A stretch of 64,000 bases of DNA from Echinococcus granulosus. Taxonomy: Eukaryota > Platyhelminthes > Cestoda > Cyclophyllidea > Taeniidae. Positions 62,497 to 64,000 of the stretch are shown piece by piece. The notes under the pieces were generated by a model. It ran no database searches, was not told where the DNA came from, and worked only from the letters and a program-made list of their open reading frames with translations. The stretch lies in assembly GCF_000524195.1 (NCBI RefSeq), contig NW_020170430.1:524971-588970 (forward strand), written 5' to 3'. Within the stretch, counting starts at the first letter, position 1. Each line of letters starts with the position of its first letter. The position numbers and the translations under genes are program-made.

Positions 62497-64000
62497 ATGG
62501 CATTCTCTAGCTTATCATTTCAATCACCTAATAGCAAAATATGCACGATGTTTACTCTGGCGAATGCCAAATTAAAAATCCAACTTCATTTCCCGCTTGT
62601 CTTTGTGATTGAACAGATGTTAAATATGCAATCCATTTTTACTTTATTAAACATTTTAATGCAATGCTGGGAACTGGCGCGCAAACGGTATAAAAGTTTG
62701 ATTGATGCCACTTCGAGGTTCATACCTTTTGAAAAACTGGTCTAATTTCTCGATCTGCAGAGCAACTCTGATTACATAAATGGGACAAAAATCATATTCT
62801 TGAGAGAGAAACGGAATAGTTTGTACAAAACATGTTTGATACAAATTGCATTTAAACTCCACATGGATATAGCAACTGCCATTCGATATAGTTAAAAGAA
62901 TATTTTGCAAAATTCCTAGCACTTTACAGATAATCTGATCCTTTTAGAAGCACTCAAGTGCTGCGTCCTCCTCATTTCCATTTCAGGAAACTTAATTAAT
63001 TCTTAATTATCGAAAACTAAATCTCTTCGAACAATAAACTTTAATGAATGGGATTCCTTTCTTTCTTGTAATGCATTACATTAAACAAGGCATTATATCC
63101 TACCTCCGATTTTCTTAAAGTATTCAGTCTATGAGTGCTTACTGGGAATTCGTAAAAAAACAAACCAATCAAACTGGTATGCACCCAACTTTTGGCAGGT
63201 AAAAATGAGTGTAAAGCAAGTTGCAATTCTCAATCTCCTCCTTCTCAGCGACTCAGTGTCTCCGTACACTATGGCCTACGCAGGCGAGGTGGCAGCGCAA
63301 CAGGAGCTTCCACAATGCACGTATGGCACAGTGCTGTTTATTCGACAAGAGGTCTCCCCGGGGTCTTTGATCTGTGCGTCCAGTAAAGCGTGGGACCGCT
63401 TGTCGGCTTTTCATTTGTTTGCGCTCTCTTTCCATGCGTGTACAAGAAGGTGGGTAAAGATTTATGAAACTGCAAGTATGAATAGAACTTCATGAAAGGG
63501 TGAGAGCAGGTGTGCAATCTGTGTGTGTGTGTGCGTGTGATAAAAGACGTGAAGCGACTGAAAATGGAGCTTTAACACATTTTCTATCAACTAAGTTTAA
63601 AGGCATAAAAAGGAAGGACTTTCGATATAGACGTGCTGTCTTCAAGAGACTCACCTTTTACGTCAACGTTACTGATGCTCGGACACCGTGTGAGCAGGCA
63701 GGAGATCTGGATCAATTATACCCATTATCGAAGATCCTATGCAGCCGATTCTGAATCAAAATTTTGAGTGAAAAGTGCTTTCGTATACCGAGAATTCACA
63801 CTCGCCATAATTCAACATAAAAAAGGTAAGCAAAGGGGTACGAACTCTTTCAGTCGCATTACTTAATTATTTGTAAACAGGCATTCCGTAGTCATTTTAG
63901 GATCATCGTTTAAAAGTGGTGGTGGAGAGATCACTAAAGGCAAGATCTAGTGATAGCACTGGCTGCCATTACCTTCATTACATCGTCTTCACCACCACCA
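62497..64000. other. right end of the window, one possible first exon
   Basis: Mostly AT-rich. It contains a GT microsatellite at about 63522-63538 and the possible exon at 63205-63453. No other gene was recognised. Confidence 0.3.
63205..63453 (+). CDS. possible first exon of an unknown, perhaps secreted protein
   Basis: ATG just after CAACTTTTGGCAGGTAAAA opens an 83-codon segment ending at TGG|GTAAAGATTT. It starts MSVKQVAILNLLLLSDSVSP, which could act as a weak signal peptide. No second exon was found and no family is recognised. The opposite strand is also open. Confidence 0.2.

Overview
This window looks like nuclear DNA from a parasitic flatworm, most likely a tapeworm, although no species marker was seen. 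The reasons are AT-rich intergenic DNA, animal-type housekeeping genes, and very short spliceosomal introns (about 29-38 bases) that interrupt almost every gene recognised. Gene models were built by joining open segments at GT...AG sites so that the protein matches its family. No search or transcript was available.

Left part (1-12 kb): the 5' half of TAF5 on the minus strand (799 to beyond base 1), then an intronless PPP1R15/GADD34-like gene on the plus strand (3041-4261), and a broken second copy of that gene at 5573-6290. About 6.6-12 kb shows little recognisable coding sequence. A GC-rich terminal exon of an unrecognised minus-strand gene lies at 12138-12298.

Central part (12-43 kb): an ankyrin-repeat gene resembling ANKRD10 (20092-21238, minus), the overlapping pair SDHAF1 then TAM41 (26751-25433, minus), CWC15 (29453-28197, minus), a two-repeat beta-thymosin (30945-31428, plus), and a small candidate terminal gene segment near 35.7 kb. 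The DNA between is mostly featureless at this level.

Right part (43-64 kb): two Rho GTPase genes placed head to head (43256-43941 minus; 45083-45733 plus). After about 7 kb of poor sequence comes a dense cluster: an 85-residue unknown (plus), two small unknown minus-strand genes, a PGRMC-type cytochrome b5-fold gene (minus, 5' exon not found), IWS1 (plus), GET3/ASNA1 (minus), and a 69-residue unknown 50 bases upstream of GET3 on the same strand.

A short dispersed repeat (about 155-205 bp, TG...CA ends, exact 4-bp target duplications at five copies) occurs at least nine times and behaves like a solo LTR or TRIM-type element. One copy contains the only assembly gap (100 N).

Functional themes: transcription and splicing (TAF5, IWS1, CWC15), mitochondrial inner-membrane biogenesis (SDHAF1, TAM41), actin control (two Rho proteins, beta-thymosin), ER membrane biology (GET3, PGRMC) and the stress-translation switch (PPP1R15-like). 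The most unusual observation is the one-base UAAUG overlap of SDHAF1 and TAM41, which implies a dicistronic mRNA or a trans-splice site inside the first reading frame.
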